Source: Agrypnia vestita
Taxonomy: Eukaryota > Arthropoda > Insecta > Trichoptera > Phryganeidae
Direction of reading: 5' to 3'
Assembly (NCBI GenBank): GCA_016648135.1
Contig: JADDOH010000318.1
Location: 1 to 64,000 of the forward strand
DNA length: 64,000 nt
Shown one piece after another: positions 1 to 12,089 of this stretch; the first letter of the stretch is position 1, and each line of letters starts with the position of its first letter. The position numbers and the translations under genes were made by a program. The notes under the pieces are model-generated. The model saw only the letters and a list, made by a program, of their open reading frames with translations, did no database searches and had not been told where the DNA came from.

Positions 1-317
1 TATTTAATTTCATTAAGCATAATTCAAATCATTTGAAAGAGGATTTAAAATATAGTTGGGTTGATTTTTTTTGGGTTGCCCCGCTTCTTGCCAAGGAGAC
101 GTTCAATTATGAGGACAAAAATCCATAATTACGTGCATATTCCCTATATATAAAGAACTAGTTCTAACTAGGGAATTTCAAGAAGTACAGATGGTTCATT
201 CCTCAATGGGTCGAAATTACGCCTGTACTTGATTGAAGGAAGAATCTTCTAGGTGAGAGCGCTGTGATTGCGAAATAATTCATTCTGACTTATATGAACG
301 GGAGGGAGAGAAAGTAA
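1..317. repeat. Direct repeat P1 (copy A, left of array)
   Basis: About 320 bp that recur at 1332-1651 with moderate divergence near the start and close identity afterwards. Both end in a GGGAGAGAAAGT sequence. The segment holds a short dyad in which TCCCTA and TAGGGA flank an AGAACTAGTTCT palindrome. Its position on both sides of the tandem array resembles LTRs, but I see no TG...CA ends. Confidence 0.8.
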
Positions 318-1304
318 ATGACGATATTTAAGATTCATTATAAATAATGCAGTTAGGATTGAAATAATATGACTCGTCTTGCGATGGCATCGTTCAGTTT
401 TGGTGGTAGCAAGCATGAAGTATAAAGACCATGATATACGTCCGACAATGGGTTTATAAGTAAGGCTTTATTCCTAAAAAGGAAACTGCCCGAAATAACT
501 CATTAGGTATGACGTTTGGTCCGAAGTCTGTGTTGTTGACCCCCGGAATTAGTTCGGCGTGATTTCTGATGGATCAGTTATACTAGAACAAACAAGAGTT
601 ATCGTAGGGATGCCTTCAGCATCAGGAGTGCGTGAAGGCAGATAGAATAATCCATATATATTGATTTCGAGTAACAAAATTATGACGATATTTTAGATTC
701 ATTATAAATAATGCAGTTAGGATTGAAATAACATGACTCGTCTTGCGATGGCATCGTTCAGTTTTGGTGGTAGCAAGCATGGAGTATAAAGACCATGATA
801 TACGTCCGACAATGGGTTTATAAGTAAGGCTTTATTCCTAAAAAGGAAACTGCCCGAAATAACTCATTAGGTATGACGTTTGGTCCGAAGTCTGTGTTGT
901 TGACCCCCGGAATTAGTTCGGCGTGATTTCTGATGGATCAGTTATACTAGAACAAACAAGAGTTATCGTAGGGATGCCTTCAGCATCAGGTGTGCGTGTA
1001 GGCAGATAGAATAATCCATATATATTGATTTCGAATAACAAAATTATGACGATATTTTAGATTCATTATAAATAATGCAGTTAGGATTGAAATAATATGA
1101 CTCGTCTTGCGATGGCATCGTTCAGTTTTGGTGGTAGCAAGCATGGAGTATAAAGACCATGATATACGTCCGACAATGGGTTTAAAAGTAAGGCTTTATT
1201 CCTAAAAAGGAAACTGCCCGAAATAACTCATTAGGTATGACGTTTGGTCCGAAGTTTGTGTTGTTGACCCCCGGAATTAGTTCGGCGTGATTTCTGATGG
1301 ATCA
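318..1304. repeat. Tandem array of 364-bp units (copy A)
   Basis: Units begin at 318, 682 and 1046, each starting ATGACGATATTT. There are two full units and a third cut after the TGATGGATCA sequence. Each full unit carries a hairpin formed by TGCCTTCA and TGAAGGCA, broken in the second unit where the right arm reads TGTAGGCA. No long reading frame crosses the units, so I read this as satellite-like DNA rather than a coding repeat. Confidence 0.9.
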
Positions 1305-1331
1305 TGGAGTGGAAAAAGACAAGAACCAATC

Positions 1332-1651
1332 TATTTTAATCCCATTAGACGTAATTCAAATCATTTGAACGCAAGAGAGGGAGCGAATGAAGTGGGTTGA
1401 TTGTTTTGGGTTTGCCCCGCTTCTTGCCAAGGAGACGTTCAATCATGAGGACAAAAATCCATAATTACGTGCATATTCCCTATATATAAAGAACTAGTTC
1501 TTACTAGGGAATTTCAAGAAGTACAGATGGGTCATTCCTCAGTGGGTCGAAATTACGCCTGTACTTGATTGAAGGAAGAATCTTCTAGGTGAGAGCGCTG
1601 TGCTTGCGAAATAATTCATTCTGACTTATATGAACGGGAGGGAGAGAAAGT
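1332..1651. repeat. Direct repeat P2 (copy A, right of array)
   Basis: Right-hand partner of P1. It differs at the left end, where a 20-25 bp insert follows CATTTGAACG. From the GCCCCGCTTCTTGCC sequence onward it matches P1 almost base for base. It is followed directly by two hairpins. Confidence 0.8.
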
Positions 1652-1699
1652 GAATCGGGTTATTAATTATGCGCAACCGATTCAGGATACACCCCTGAA
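1652..1699. other. Two consecutive hairpins after P2
   Basis: GAATCGG (1652-1658) pairs with CCGATTC (1677-1683), and TTCAGG (1681-1686) pairs with CCTGAA (1694-1699). The two share bases at 1681-1683. The same arrangement is at 9006-9053 in copy B. Possible structural end signal of an element or a transcript terminator; function unknown. Confidence 0.5.
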
Positions 1700-2169
1700 T
1701 ATTGCGATTTCGTTCGGACGTTAAAAAATGCTTCAACGATATTTGAAATAAAGTATTCCCGTTATCTACACGAATTATTTTGCTCAGATAACTCGTTTAA
1801 TTATTGTATAAATATAGTCACATGGTCATAGGAAGTTGGTGAGGTAGATTTATTCACTACGCTTTGGATATCTATGAATGTATTGACACATGGTTAATAT
1901 ATTCTGTTCACGTGGAATGTTCCATTGGTTAAACATACTTGTCTTCATTCTACGAGGAGGAATTCACATTTTCATTTACCAAGAAATTATCTTTATACTC
2001 CACAGAGGATAAATTGCAATAATCAGCTTTAAACTAATAACCAACATTCTTTTAGACGCAAGGACCCCTAAAAAGAATTAGGTGCCACTATTAATATCTT
2101 CCAACTTAATCTTTAGACGCAAGTGATCCCTAAAGTTTTGGTATACCTTGGATTTACATTTTCTTCGGA

Positions 2170-2433
2170 ATGCTGACGATTTGTCGAGGCAATGGAACAT
2201 ACTACGTGGCTATATCAAGATTTAGCTTCGGGTTGTTTATCAAGGTAAAGGAAACGCCAGAGAAAATGTATAGAAGGAAGTTTTTCATGGCCATTAAAGG
2301 GGCGGGACGATGGGGCCCCTTTAGCGCGGAAACCGAGGATATGTCATTACCCACGGACATAATCCACCTTTCCATAGATTCATTTTTTAACTTGTTAAAT
2401 AAATTCCTAACGAGAAAAGTGAAGTACTGTTAG
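2170..2433 (+). other. 87-codon open frame in the duplicated block
   Basis: An open frame of 87 codons with no recognisable domain. The partner frame in copy B (9524-9757) has the same first ~65 codons with a few substitutions, then shifts frame because of one inserted base after a shared GACAT, ending at 77 codons. The two DNA copies are nearly identical throughout, so the shared frame is not evidence of selection. I doubt it is a real gene. Confidence 0.15.
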
Positions 2434-3288
2434 CGACAGACACCACATACTCGGAAGTAGACCTATTTTCAAATTATTAGACTCTCGGTTTGCAGATAAA
2501 TACAGTTTCTACCAAGATAACCAATCCAGAGGCGAATCACTGAAACAATCTGATTATGTGTTTTTCTCCAAACTATAAATTGTATATAGAAGCAGCCAAC
2601 AAAAGTAAGCAAATTTAAAAACAAAATGATATGTAAATGTGCTTTTCTTTCAGATATTTTACGTTTCTGTTATGGTTAGTTATTCCAGTAAATGGAAACT
2701 CTAAACAATAAATTTTATATGTATTGTAGTCAAGTCCGAGTTAAAATTATAAGTATATTATTATCTTTGTATGTGTAAATATAGAATTTCCAACACGTTT
2801 TCTGAAATATTAGGGTTGCCACGTGCGTCACAATAGAGGGGGAGTTATAGACTAAAGACGATATCACGAGCCAATAACTTCGACGTTTCTATAGTAATTG
2901 AGTGAGAGTATAGTGATTTATTTATTTATAAATTAGGAAAAAAACGACATCATGAGCCATTTAATAGATAATCTAGTATAGAGAGATATCCTGGTAAACT
3001 AGGATAAAAGCCATTAGGTAGTATTTGCATTTAGAATGAAACTTGCGATAACTTAATAGGATTTTGATATTAATTAAACATCGATAAGAAACATTACGAC
3101 CGCATCGCGTTCTTACAAAATAATCCTTTCAGTTCATTCAAAACGGATAATTCTAACATTTTATCTACGTAGAGATACTTATAGGTTATTATCTATTTTA
3201 TAATGTGTATTTCGGAACAGTACGATCGAGATCAGTAAGAGTATTTTAGGTTGCGTATCTGAATTAGAACTTATATTAGATGGTTTAT

Positions 3289-3525
3289 TAATTTCGGTTA
3301 GATTTAAAAAAAAATTTAGTTGGTAGCTTCGGTTCGGTGAGCCAAGGCTCAAACACCTTATACACGGTTAGGTCAGGTTTATCACAGTTGCGCCGTGACC
3401 ACGAGAGAAAACGTTGTAAAAGTTGGAAAATGGTTATAAACTTATTAGTGTTTCGCTCCCGTAATTGGGCCTCTTGGCCTGTGGAAACGAAAAAAAAAAA
3501 TAATAAAAAAAAAAAATTATAATTT
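3289..3525 (-). other. A-rich boundary region of block A
   Basis: Contains an A9 run at 3306 and an A-rich tract at about 3489-3522. On the minus strand the block edge reads into the same short sequence (ending in a CD..LT peptide in translation) that in copy B adjoins a LINE 3' end. A LINE tail is possible here too, but upstream of the block edge the sequences of the two copies differ. Confidence 0.25.
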
Positions 3526-5396
3526 AAATTCGAAAAAATATTTGATATTCCTTCGTGTCCTGTATCTAGCCATGGAACAGCATTACGCGACATTCCACGG
3601 TCGAGTTTCAAAATGGCGGACTCGGCCGAAGTAGACACATTGTATGAAATTCAAGTTCTAAACTCAGTTCTAATCACTTCTAGTTTGTTCTAAAAAGAAT
3701 ATGGTTTCTGAAATATAAACAGACATATTCTATCGAAGAAAGAATTTTGTGTGATGTTGGGCGATATATTGATTGAAACACAAATGTTTCTTTGGAATCT
3801 TTCTATGTTTATCGCGGATTCGATTGTGTCGAGTTATTTTGACAATTTTTTCGCATTCTTATGTAAGAATAATAAATTCATTAATGGTTGGAATATGTTT
3901 GTGCCATCTGGAAAATGTGCCGTAGGCATAATTTCAAAAAAAAAGTTTAAAATTGAAGAAAAAAAACAGTGAATGACGCTGTATACTTGAATATTAAATA
4001 TAGTACGTCGACATAAATAAATAGTTCACGTTAGTTATAATTGAAATCCAATAAAATTTATTTATTTGCATTTTTCATGTATGATCATACTACATATCTT
4101 AATTATTAGATATTGATTAAGAGACCTTTCGCTTTCTGACAGATAGAATAAATAAATTAGTTAGCTTTAAAGGAAACTCTTGGATTGAGAGAGACATTGT
4201 TCTAGAAGCGCGGGAAGCACTGTTGCGAGGCCGTGTGTTTCAAAATGGCCGACAACCGATATTCGAATATTACAAATAATTTAAATAATTGTTCAATATA
4301 GATTTCAACATTATACTCGGTTATAATGTTGAGGAAAAAAAAAGCTTGTTCGAACAGAATACTGAAATACAGATATCGAGATAACTGTCAGCTTATTTAT
4401 ATGTGAGACTTAAGGGTATTTTCTGTAATTTAACTTTGAGCTGTTTGTAGATTTAAATATTATTCTGAAAAAAAATCCATAAAGGATATTTAGATTACCG
4501 TGTGTTTTGTAGTTATAAATGGACCAGTTTCCTTGATATTCATGCACCATTTCACATTTTAAACGAAATATAAATTTTATAATCCTTAAAGACCAATATT
4601 AACCATTATGCTAGTATAAAGAAAAAACACAGAGGAATAGACTAGTACCGAAAATACCATTTCAAAAAGCATTTTTATATAAAGTATGTCCATACAAAAA
4701 AAAATAGAATTTTTAAGATAGTTAAATAAAATAATTTCCAAGTCAAGCCTAGATTGAATTATACAGATTTTGCTATAGTTAACTTTTAAATTCATATTAT
4801 CTTTAGGTTGAATCGTTTCCTGTTAAAATTATTAACTCATAATTAGATTTTCCTATCTTTAAAAAAAAATCTACATTGATCAGAAAGAAAATATTATATT
4901 AATTAACTCTAAATACACGAGTAAATATTAAATATAGATAGTTTATTATGAGCATTTCCTGTAATTTCAAAGTTTAATATTGAAATTGCGCGAACTTATT
5001 ACAGTTATTTATCAAAATATGTACATTTTTTACGTAATATAAAAACACCACCTATAGACGGGGTCAAGAATTAAAAATGCGTCTTAGCTATAAATATTGA
5101 AATATGTGGAAAGGGTTTGAAAGGTAACCGATAGAGGGTATTTAAAATAAATAATAATGAAATAAATTAAGTTCATCATTGTATGTTCACATGAGATATA
5201 TTATTATAAGATTCTTCGAATAGATTACATAATCAAATATTAACGGGAAGTCGGTGACATAACAACATTGGTATAGTTAAGTTTACAAATAGGGCGTGAC
5301 GGAACATTTCATAATTACAAAAATCATAATAAAATCATAGCTTTCTATAAAAAAAATATGAATAATTAAAATACATTTTTTTTTATTTATTAAACA
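3526..5396. other. AT-rich intergenic, no gene seen
   Basis: No frame with recognisable content. Two CAAAATGGC boxes, matching the YY1/Pho core (3609-3617 and 4241-4249), lie in weakly similar contexts about 630 bp apart. The rest is AT-rich, with many A and T runs. Confidence 0.5.
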
Positions 5397-5603
5397 TCAA
5401 CGCGCTGTTCTCCCGTGAGAACAGGCAGAGAGTAAGTAAAGCCCTAGCTTACGTTTTAATATCTGTTTGTGCGGTTCGTTTACGCCCTCGTGGAATGAAA
5501 TATTGTATAGCGGAACCATCTTCCAGTATCTGGTCGATCCGATCGTGTCACATCTTTTGCGGGCGCCTTCGTCTAAAGTCACCACAGTGCATAAGATGCG
5601 CAA
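5397..5603 (-). pseudogene. RTE-like LINE ORF2 C-terminal remnant
   Basis: Translated on the minus strand, this 68-codon frame is a decayed relative of the remnants at 18640-18957 and 49125-49525. The GATCGTG..ACATCTTTTGCGGGCGCC segment corresponds to the part encoding the GRPQKTWHDQ-type motif there. The end corresponds to the SLPTHAEKRR-type tail just before the stop. Only the last part of the endonuclease/reverse-transcriptase polyprotein is represented, with no catalytic residues. The identification rests on alignment by eye with the better copies. Confidence 0.5.
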
Positions 5604-7352
5604 GTAGTCTTGTTATTCATTAATTCGCTCCAAATACTGTAACGTCTGGATGTTTCGGTTCATTTTATTATCACGAGCCAAAAGACCGGTCTTAAATTAA
5701 ATTTAAAAAAAAAAAAAAAATTCATTCCTTGAATCTAATTTAAAAGGAGTTACCGCACATACGTTAAAACATTGCCCTATAAGCGAAAAAAAAATTAAGT
5801 TTTCATACTTATTATAGGTTGAGTATATAAGGAAAAGTTTTGAAATTAACAACTATTGAGTTATAAACGGTGTACATAGTCAGAAGGAAGGGAACTAGAA
5901 CTATGTTAAGAAATCAAAGATATTTATTTAGTAATCCAATTTGATAGTTTACATTTAGAATGTATTTTATATCTTAAATACGGGAGGAAGATTCTGAAGT
6001 ACATTCGTCACCTGATTGGAATTAGCAAAGTGAAAAAAAAACTACAAAAAAAATATATAAAATTAAAATGGAAACAAAAAAATATAAGGATCCGTAAATA
6101 CTAATATATATGTGTATGTATGTATGTTTGTATGTATATATGTATATATATAGGAGTTTTCCAAGATATAAGAATTATCTACAGATATCAGTACGTAATA
6201 AAATTAAAAAAAAGGAGAAATCAAAAAAAAAAATAATAATAATAAAAAAAAAAAATTATAAAAAAAAAAAAAAAAAAAATGGTGTCGTATCCCTTGCTTG
6301 TGCAATCAAACAATACGACAGCCAGGAGGAAGCTGTGATGAATTTAACCTGCCAACCTATTACAAGAAATAAGAAATAAAATAATAATTATATCGAATAT
6401 CTCCAAAAGAACTATTTAAGATTAATTTATTACTTGTGTTGTGAGAGTCACGACTGCCCCACTGACGACAGAACGTCGATTCAAAAAAATAATAATATTA
6501 TTCGTATTGGAGAAAAGTTTCACTACACCCATGGTAGATAGACGCGTAAATAGGTGTTGGCTCGTGATAGGCCTGATTTGAAAACATGATAGAAATTAAC
6601 CAATTAGATCTTTGGTGGAGGGGGAAGCTTCGAGAAGGAATTTCCGATGAAAAAAGTTTATAAGTAGGTGTTGGAGCGTTAACTCGAGAGTTTTTTGAAG
6701 AGATTTCAACCGACAGGCCACGCTGGTTTCGTTTGTTTCGCGCGTTTTTACGGTATCTGAGATATAATTTCCAAAGCAATTTATTTCGGTATTTGAAAAT
6801 CAGTTACGAAAGCATCCAAATTCATCGCTGTTATAGTGTCAAAATGTCAGTATTAAAATATAGGAGTATTACAAATGCCTGCGTTTTGCCGCATTTTCGA
6901 AAGATAAACAAAATTTTAGCTGTTATGACGCCATCATACAAGCGTCAATATAGAGCGAAATAATTAACGTCTGGTTTATAGTCGAAATTTAGGGATGCGT
7001 TACTTAGTCTTGTGCTTCGATTGTTTTAAAATCATTTTTGAATTTAAATCGGGATCTCATTATTGGAATAAAAACAGTTAGGATTCTTTTAAATGTATTT
7101 ATAACCATCGAGAGAATGAAGAAGAGATATGTGCCAAATGGGAAGCTGGAGGAACAAGATTCACACTTATGCAGAGTCTGGAGGAAGGGCCTTCTGAGCT
7201 ACGGATTCAAGCCACTACAAGATTTCAGGATGAGTACCTTTTAGTCTATATAATAGTATTGTTAAACTGTTTTTAAATGTTCTAAAATTCTTCTAAGCAA
7301 GTTTATTTACAGTTAATATCGAAGTAGGCAGTATTTTCTTAGGAAAGATACA
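5604..7352. other. Intergenic, simple repeats, no recognised gene
   Basis: Holds an A17-type run near 5706, a TATG-type microsatellite at 6103-6151 and an A-rich tract at 6205-6280. The short open frames at 6498-6779 (minus), 6733-6963 (plus) and 7038-7244 (plus) show no motif I recognise. Confidence 0.5.
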
Positions 7353-7669
7353 TATTTAATTTCATTAAGCATAATTCAAATCATTTGAAAGAGGATTTAA
7401 AATATAGTTGGGTTGATTTTTTTTGGGTTGCCCCGCTTCTTGCCAAGGAGACGTTCAATTATGAGGACAAAAATCCATAATTACGTGCATATTCCCTATA
7501 TATAAAGAACTAGTTCTAACTAGGGAATTTCAAGAAGTACAGATGGTTCATTCCTCAATGGGTCGAAATTACGCCTGTACTTGATTGAAGGAAGAATCTT
7601 CTAGGTGAGAGCGCTGTGATTGCGAAATAATTCATTCTGACTTATATGAACGGGAGGGAGAGAAAGTAA

Positions 7670-8658
7670 ATGACGATATTTAAGATTCATTATAAATAAT
7701 GCAGTTAGGATTGAAATAACATGACTCGTCTTGCGATGGCATCGTTCAGTTTTGGTGGTAGCAAGCATGGAGTATAAAGACCATGATATACGTCCGACAA
7801 TGGGTTTATAAGTAAGGCTTTATTCCTAAAAAGGAAACTGCCCGAAATAACTCATTAGGTATGACGTTTGGTCCGAAGTCTGTGTTGTTGACCCCCGGAA
7901 TTAGTTCGGCGTGATTTCTGATGGATCAGTTATACTAGAACAAACAAGAGTAATCGTAGGGATGCCTTCAGCATCAGGAGTGCGTGAAGGCAGATAGAAT
8001 AATCCATATATATTGATTTCGAGTAACAAAATTATGACGATATTTTAGATTCATTATAAATAATGCAGTTAGGATTGAAATAACATGACTCGTCTTGCGA
8101 TGGCATCGTTCAGTTTTGGTGGTAGCAAGCATGGAGTATAAAGACCATGATATACGTCCGACAATGGGTTTATAAGTAAGGCTTTATTCCTAAAAGGGAC
8201 CACTGCCCGAAATAACTCATTAGGTATGACGTTTGGTCCGAAGTCTGTGTTGTTGACCCCCGGAATTAGTTCGGCGTGATTTCTGATGGATCAGTTATAC
8301 TAGAACAAACAAGAGTTATCGTAGGGATGCCTTCAGCATCAGGAGTGCGTGAAGGCAGATAGAATAATCCATATATATTGATTTCGAGTAACAAAATTAT
8401 GACGATATTTTAGATTCATTATAAATAATGCAGTTAGGATTGAAATAACATGACTTGTCTTGCGATGGCATCGTTCAGTTTTGGTGGTAGCAAGCATGGA
8501 GTATAAAGACCATGATATACGTCCGACAATGGGTTTATAAGTAAGGCTTTATTCCTAAAAGGGACCACTGCCCGAAATAACTCATTAGGTATGACGTTTG
8601 GTCCGAAGTCTGTGTTGTTGACCCCCGGAATTAGTTCGGCGTGATTTTTGATGGATCA
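7670..8658. repeat. Tandem array of 364-bp units (copy B)
   Basis: Units begin at 7670, 8034 and 8399. The second is one base longer because of the AAAGGGACCACTG variant, which the third unit shares, so that variant spread between units of this array after or during divergence from copy A. Confidence 0.9.
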
Positions 8659-9523
8659 TGGAGTGGAAAAAGACAAGAACCAATCCATTTTAATCCCATT
8701 AGACGTAATTCAAATCATTTGAACGCAAGAGAGGGAGCGAATGAAGTGGGTTGATTGTTTTGGGTTTGCCCCGCTTCTTGCCAAGGAGACGTTCAACCAT
8801 GAGGACAAAAATCCATAATTACGTGCATATTCTCTATATATAAAGAACTAGTTCTAACTAGAGAATTTCAAAAAGTACAGATGGTTCATTCCTCAATGGG
8901 TCGACATTACGCCTATACTTGATTGAAGGAAGTAACTTCTAGGTGAGAGCGCTGTGATTGCGAAATAATTCATTCTGACTTATATGAACGGGAGGGAGAG
9001 AAAGTGAATCGGGTTATTAATTATGCGCAACCGATTCAGGATACACCCCTGAATATTGCGATTTCGTTCGGACGTTAAATTTTGCTTCAACGATATTTGA
9101 AATAAAGTATTCCCGTTATCTACACGAATTATTTTGCTCAGATAACTCGTTTAATTATTGTATAAATATAGTCACATGGTCATAGGAAGTTGGTGAGGTA
9201 GATTTATTCACTACGCTTTGGATATCTATGAATGTATTGACACATGGTTAATATATTCTGTTCACGTGGAATGTTCCATTGGTTAAACATACTTGTCTTC
9301 ATTCTACGAGGAGGAATTCACATTTTCAATTACCAAGAAATTATCTTTATACTCCACAGAGGATAAATTGCAATAATCAGCTTTAAACTAATAACCAACA
9401 TTCTTTTAGACGCAAGGACCCCTAAAAAGAATTAGGTGCCACTATTAATATCTTCCAACTTAATCTTTAGACGCAAGTGATCCCTAAAGTTTTGGTATAC
9501 CTTGGATTTACATTTTCTTCGGA

Positions 9524-9757
9524 ATGCTGACGATTTGTCGAGGCAATGGAACATACTACGTGACTATATCAAGATTTAGCTTCGGATTGTTTATCAAGGT
9601 AAAGGAAACGCCAGAGAAAATGTATAGAAGGAAGTTTTTCATGGCCATTAAAGGGGCGGGACGATGGGGCCCCTTTAGCGCGGAAACCGAGGATATGTCA
9701 TTACCCACGGACATCAATCCTCCTTTCCATAGATTCATTTTTAAACTTGTTAAATAA
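9524..9757 (+). other. 77-codon frame, frameshifted partner of 2170-2433
   Basis: Same start and first ~65 codons as the frame in copy A. A one-base insertion after GACAT (near 9714) changes the last dozen codons and the stop. There is no domain match. Confidence 0.12.
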
Positions 9758-10673
9758 ATTCCTAACGAGAAAAGTGAAGTACTGTTAGCGACAGACACCA
9801 CATACTCGGAAGTAGACCTATTTTCAAATTATTAGACTCTCGGTTTGCAGATAAATACAGTTTCTACCAAGATAACCAATCCAGAGGCGAATCACTGAAA
9901 CAATCTGATTATGTGTTTTTCTCCAAACTATAAATTGTATATAGAAGCAGCCAACAAAAGTAAGCAAATTTAAAAACAAAATGATATGTAAATGTGCTTT
10001 TTCTTTCAGATATTTTACGTTTCTGTTATGGTTAGTTATTCCAGTAAATGGAAACTCTAAACAATAAATTTTATACGTATTGTAGTCAAGTCCGAGTTAA
10101 AATTATAAGTATATTATTATCTTTGTATGTGTAAATATAGAATTTCCAACACGTTTTCTGAAATATTAGGGTTGCCACGTGCGTCACAATAGAGGGGGAG
10201 TTATAGACTAAAGACGATATCACGAGCCAATAACTTCGACGTTTCTATAGTAATTGAGTGAGAGTATAGTGATTTATTTATTTATAAATTAGGAAAAAAA
10301 CGACATCATGAGCCATTTAATAGATAATCTAGTATAGAGACATATCCTGGTAAACTAGGATAAAAGCCATTAGGTAGTATTTGCATTTAGAATGAAACTT
10401 GCGATAACTTAATAGGATTTTGATATTAATTAAACATCGATAAGAAACATTACGACCGCATCGCGTTCTTACAAAATAATCCTTTCAGTTCATTCAAAAC
10501 GGATAATTCTAACCTTTTATCTACGTAGAGATACTTATAGGTTATTATCTATTTTATAATGTGTATTTCGGAACAGTACGATCGAGATCAGTAAGAGTAT
10601 TTTAGTTTGCGTATCTGAATTAGAACTTATATTAGATGGTTTATTAATTTCGGTTAGAAAAAAAAAAATTTAG

Positions 10674-10809
10674 TTGGTAGCTTCGGTTCGGTGAGCCAAG
10701 GCTCAACCACTTTATACACGGTTAGGTCAGATTATCACAGTTTGGTAGCTTCGGTTCGGTGAGCCAAGGCTCAACCACTTTATACACGGTTAGGTCAGAT
10801 TATCACAGT
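10674..10809. repeat. 68-bp tandem duplication at block edge
   Basis: A TTGGTAGCTTCGGTTCGG sequence starts at 10674 and again at 10742. The two 68-bp units appear identical. Copy A has only one unit (about 3321-3388). On the minus strand this is the 3'-untranslated side of the LINE remnant at 10810-10905. Confidence 0.9.
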
Positions 10810-10905
10810 ATGATTTAGCCCTCTCAAGAGTCTTCCTCCACTGATTTTTGTCTTGCGCCTGCTCTCTCCAGTTCTGAACCTCCAAGGCAGATTTGTAAGT
10901 GTTGG
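10810..10905 (-). pseudogene. RTE-like LINE ORF C-terminal end
   Basis: Read on the minus strand, the sequence encodes NWREQAQDKNQWRKTLERAK followed by SYCDNLT. This is the typical end of RTE-type LINE ORF2 proteins, where an A-Q-D-R-x-x-W-R stretch precedes the stop. Only about 30 codons remain. Downstream on the same strand are the 68-bp repeats and then the duplicated block. Upstream on that strand it is cut by the unclassified repeat that starts at about 10903. Confidence 0.55.
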
Positions 10906-11080
10906 CACTGTTGACACGCTAACACAAACATACTACGATTTCACGATAATTTTATTTGTTGTAAAAGTTAATTTTTCATTGGCATTCTGTGAAAAACTAA
11001 TGTAGATTAAGTAAAATTTCAGCAATTTGTTTACATTTAAGATTGATTCCACGATATTTTTTTGTGTCTAATTAATGAAT
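10903..11080 (-). repeat. Unclassified interspersed repeat, partial
   Basis: Matches the right part of 18978-19393 in inverted orientation. The shared end is CACTGTT(A/G)ACA(C/T)GC followed by AACACAAA. The sharp end inside a LINE frame (10903) suggests a genuine insertion terminus. Confidence 0.6.
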
Positions 11081-12089
11081 AATTAATAACTAATTAAAGT
11101 AAAGCTCAAAGTCAAAAGTAAAGAGTCCCTAATTTTTGATGGGTTAGAGCTAATATAATAATAAATCGTTTAAATAGTGGCGCTAGGGTTGAAATTAGTA
11201 TCGATTCTTCATTACTGATAAAACACAGTTTTATCTCGTATCATAATTGAATCCTTGTGATATTTATTATGTCGATTTTGTTTAAGCGTATATTTTAATT
11301 ATGTCCCTATCATGCTTTTAAAATCCAATTAATGTTACAAATTGAATATTTAATTTTGAATATTAAAACAAAATTAATTGGATATTTTTCCAGTTTTCAG
11401 AAGCCATTAGGATATACTAGGAAATCCGATTCCTGGATCCCATCTAAATTAACAGTATTTATAAATTCCGGAATTCATATGTGTAATCCCGAAATTCTTA
11501 GGATTGATATTTTCGATCAAATTTGGAGTAGCATTATTAATTGGATTAAGAATAAACAATAAAATTGATTATTGCTTTAGACAAATAATTCATTTCAATG
11601 AAATTATTTCGCGTTCAAATTATTATTTTAGTATATAATTTTAATTTTAAAAAATCCGTATTTAATAAGTATAATTATCTGGCACACAGATATTTTTTTG
11701 GGATTTCTTTAAGTTATTTAAAATATAATATACGGAATACGTTTAACATCAATTTTCTATCTTCAAAATAAATTAAACGCTTGTGTTATGAAAATAGGAC
11801 CTACTTGGTGGTTTACTGAAACGATTTTCGATCACTTGATCACTACGTGCATGAGTGTTTTAACGAAAGCCTTCCCAAATGTAAAATTTCTGATAAAATG
11901 AGCATTTTCTGATTTCGGTATCATCAAAATCAAATCCTGAAATCCTACAATTTTGGCAAAGGAAAAAGGTCGCTGAGAAAGATGTGTCGAAAAAGATACT
12001 AATTCGATACTCAACAAGGAATGTCGATCTTTGATATATCACGAAAGCAGAAACACACTAATCGCTGCTGAATAAATTATTTTTCATCT
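11081..12089. other. AT-rich intergenic with SINE-like remnant
   Basis: 11774-11845 resembles the SINE at 58326-58508 (shared AAACGCTTGTG(T/C)TATGAAAATAGGAC core) with a decayed tRNA-like head. The plus-strand open frame 11332-11562 (76 codons) is not recognised. Confidence 0.4.

Larger units (their letters stand above)
1..3388. repeat. Duplicated ~3.4-kb block, copy A
   Basis: Nearly identical to 7353-10741 (offset 7352 at the start, drifting by one to two bases through small indels). Order inside: direct repeat P1, 364-bp tandem array, direct repeat P2, two hairpins, then about 1.7 kb without clear content. Similarity stops at an ATCACAG sequence near 3388, where copy B instead continues into a second copy of its last 68 bp. 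The left boundary lies outside the window, so this may be either two insertions of one large element or part of a ~7.35-kb tandem duplication. I do not recognise the family. Confidence 0.9.
7353..10741. repeat. Duplicated ~3.4-kb block, copy B
   Basis: Second copy of 1-3388 in the same orientation. It carries the same P1, 364-bp array, P2, double hairpin and downstream sequence. Differences are mostly single bases plus small indels (for example AAAGGGACCACTG in place of AAAAAGGAAACTG in two array units). Near identity implies a recent duplication, insertion or gene conversion. Confidence 0.9.

Noticed and set aside
1..317. P1/P2 as true LTRs of a retrotransposon
   Set aside because: No TG...CA ends, no primer-binding site or polypurine tract beside them, and the interior is only satellite; kept as direct repeats of unknown origin.
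318..1304. CRISPR-like array
   Set aside because: Units are 364 bp head-to-tail copies with no unique spacers, in a eukaryotic context.
3288..3638. 116-codon minus-strand frame at the end of block A
   Set aside because: Runs through homopolymers (phenylalanine run) and across the block boundary; at most a LINE 3' tail.
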